Shown piece by piece: positions 6,372 through 6,542 of a stretch of 6,542 nucleotides of DNA. The stretch's first letter is position 1, and each line of letters begins with the position of its first letter. The DNA comes from Chryseobacterium gleum (lineage in GTDB: Bacteria; Bacteroidota; Bacteroidia; Flavobacteriales_D; Crocinitomicaceae). The DNA is taken from positions 1 through 6,542 of the forward strand of contig CAMCQW010000111.1 in the NCBI GenBank assembly GCA_945877045.1. The letters are read 5' to 3'. The position numbers and the translations under genes are program-made. The notes under the pieces were generated by a model. It saw only the letters and a list, made by a program, of their open reading frames with translations. It ran no database searches and had not been told where the DNA came from.

Positions 6372-6481
6372 GTATATTTATATGTCTAATTATTAATAGT
6401 TTAAATTATTACAAAATAAATCGCTTTATTTGCATTATATCTATCCTAAAGTAAGGAGAGTATTCACAAATTTTATATATT

Positions 6482-6542
6482 ATGAATTCAAAATTTAGTT
6501 GGTTTTTAAGAATATTTTTCTTCATTTTCTTTTTTGTATCAG
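6482..6542 (+). CDS. Start of a rightward exported or membrane protein (runs off window)
   Basis: This entry was read by hand from the plus strand: ATG at 6482-6484 followed by 20 open codons to the window edge. The peptide begins MNSKFSWFLR and continues as a run of Phe and Ile ending FFFVS. Basic residues near the start followed by a strongly hydrophobic stretch are typical of a signal peptide or a first membrane helix. The gene is divergent from the four-gene leftward cluster. An AAGGAG at 6453-6458 is 23 bases upstream, too far to serve this ATG. With so little sequence the product cannot be named and the gene itself is only probable. Confidence 0.5.
   Translation, partial: MNSKFSWFLRIFFFIFFFVS

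Noticed and set aside
6453..6458. AAGGAG as a Shine-Dalgarno site for the rightward gene
   Set aside because: It lies 23 bases from the ATG, no alternative ATG follows at a proper distance, and the other genes here have no Shine-Dalgarno sites.

Overview
The window is AT-rich and almost every gene reads leftward (minus strand). It suggests a member of the Bacteroidota. The signs are a type IX secretion system (T9SS) outer-membrane protein of the PorP/SprF family, a protein ending in a gliding-motility-type (type B, CHU_C-like) sorting domain, SprB-like and bacterial Ig-like modules, FISUMP-type (Fib_succ_major) domains, and starts with A/T-rich leaders instead of Shine-Dalgarno sites. I cannot place it below phylum level.

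Layout from right to left, in the direction of transcription. At 6482 a rightward gene begins and leaves the window after 20 codons that look like an export signal. A divergent AT-rich spacer (6269-6481) holds a 17-bp perfect palindrome. Four leftward genes follow: a small exported, probably beta-barrel protein (5483-6268); an 11-base gap; a type B T9SS cargo protein with jelly-roll, Ig-like, SprB-like and C-terminal sorting modules (4113-5471); an 8-base overlap; a PorP/SprF-family protein carrying an extra C-terminal FISUMP-like module (2342-4120); a 105-base gap with two short palindromes; and an exported protein with a LamG/DUF1080-like domain plus two FISUMP-like modules (392-2236). A 207-base spacer with a weak terminator candidate and a possible promoter separates this cluster from the N-terminus of a Hanks-type Ser/Thr kinase (1-184), which runs off the left edge.

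Interpretation. The cargo and PorP/SprF pair matches the known pairing of type B T9SS substrates with a dedicated SprF-like partner, and the overlapping reading frames suggest coupled translation. The unusual part is the FISUMP-like module. One copy is fused behind the PorP/SprF barrel and two more lie in the next gene. The three share a distinctive Cys-Cys-(Cys/Ala)-Tyr core that replaces the usual Cys-Trp-Tyr of the family. This links the last two genes and suggests a locus-specific accessory surface or periplasmic assembly built around a T9SS cargo. The function of these modules is unknown, and any link to secretion control or adhesion is inference.
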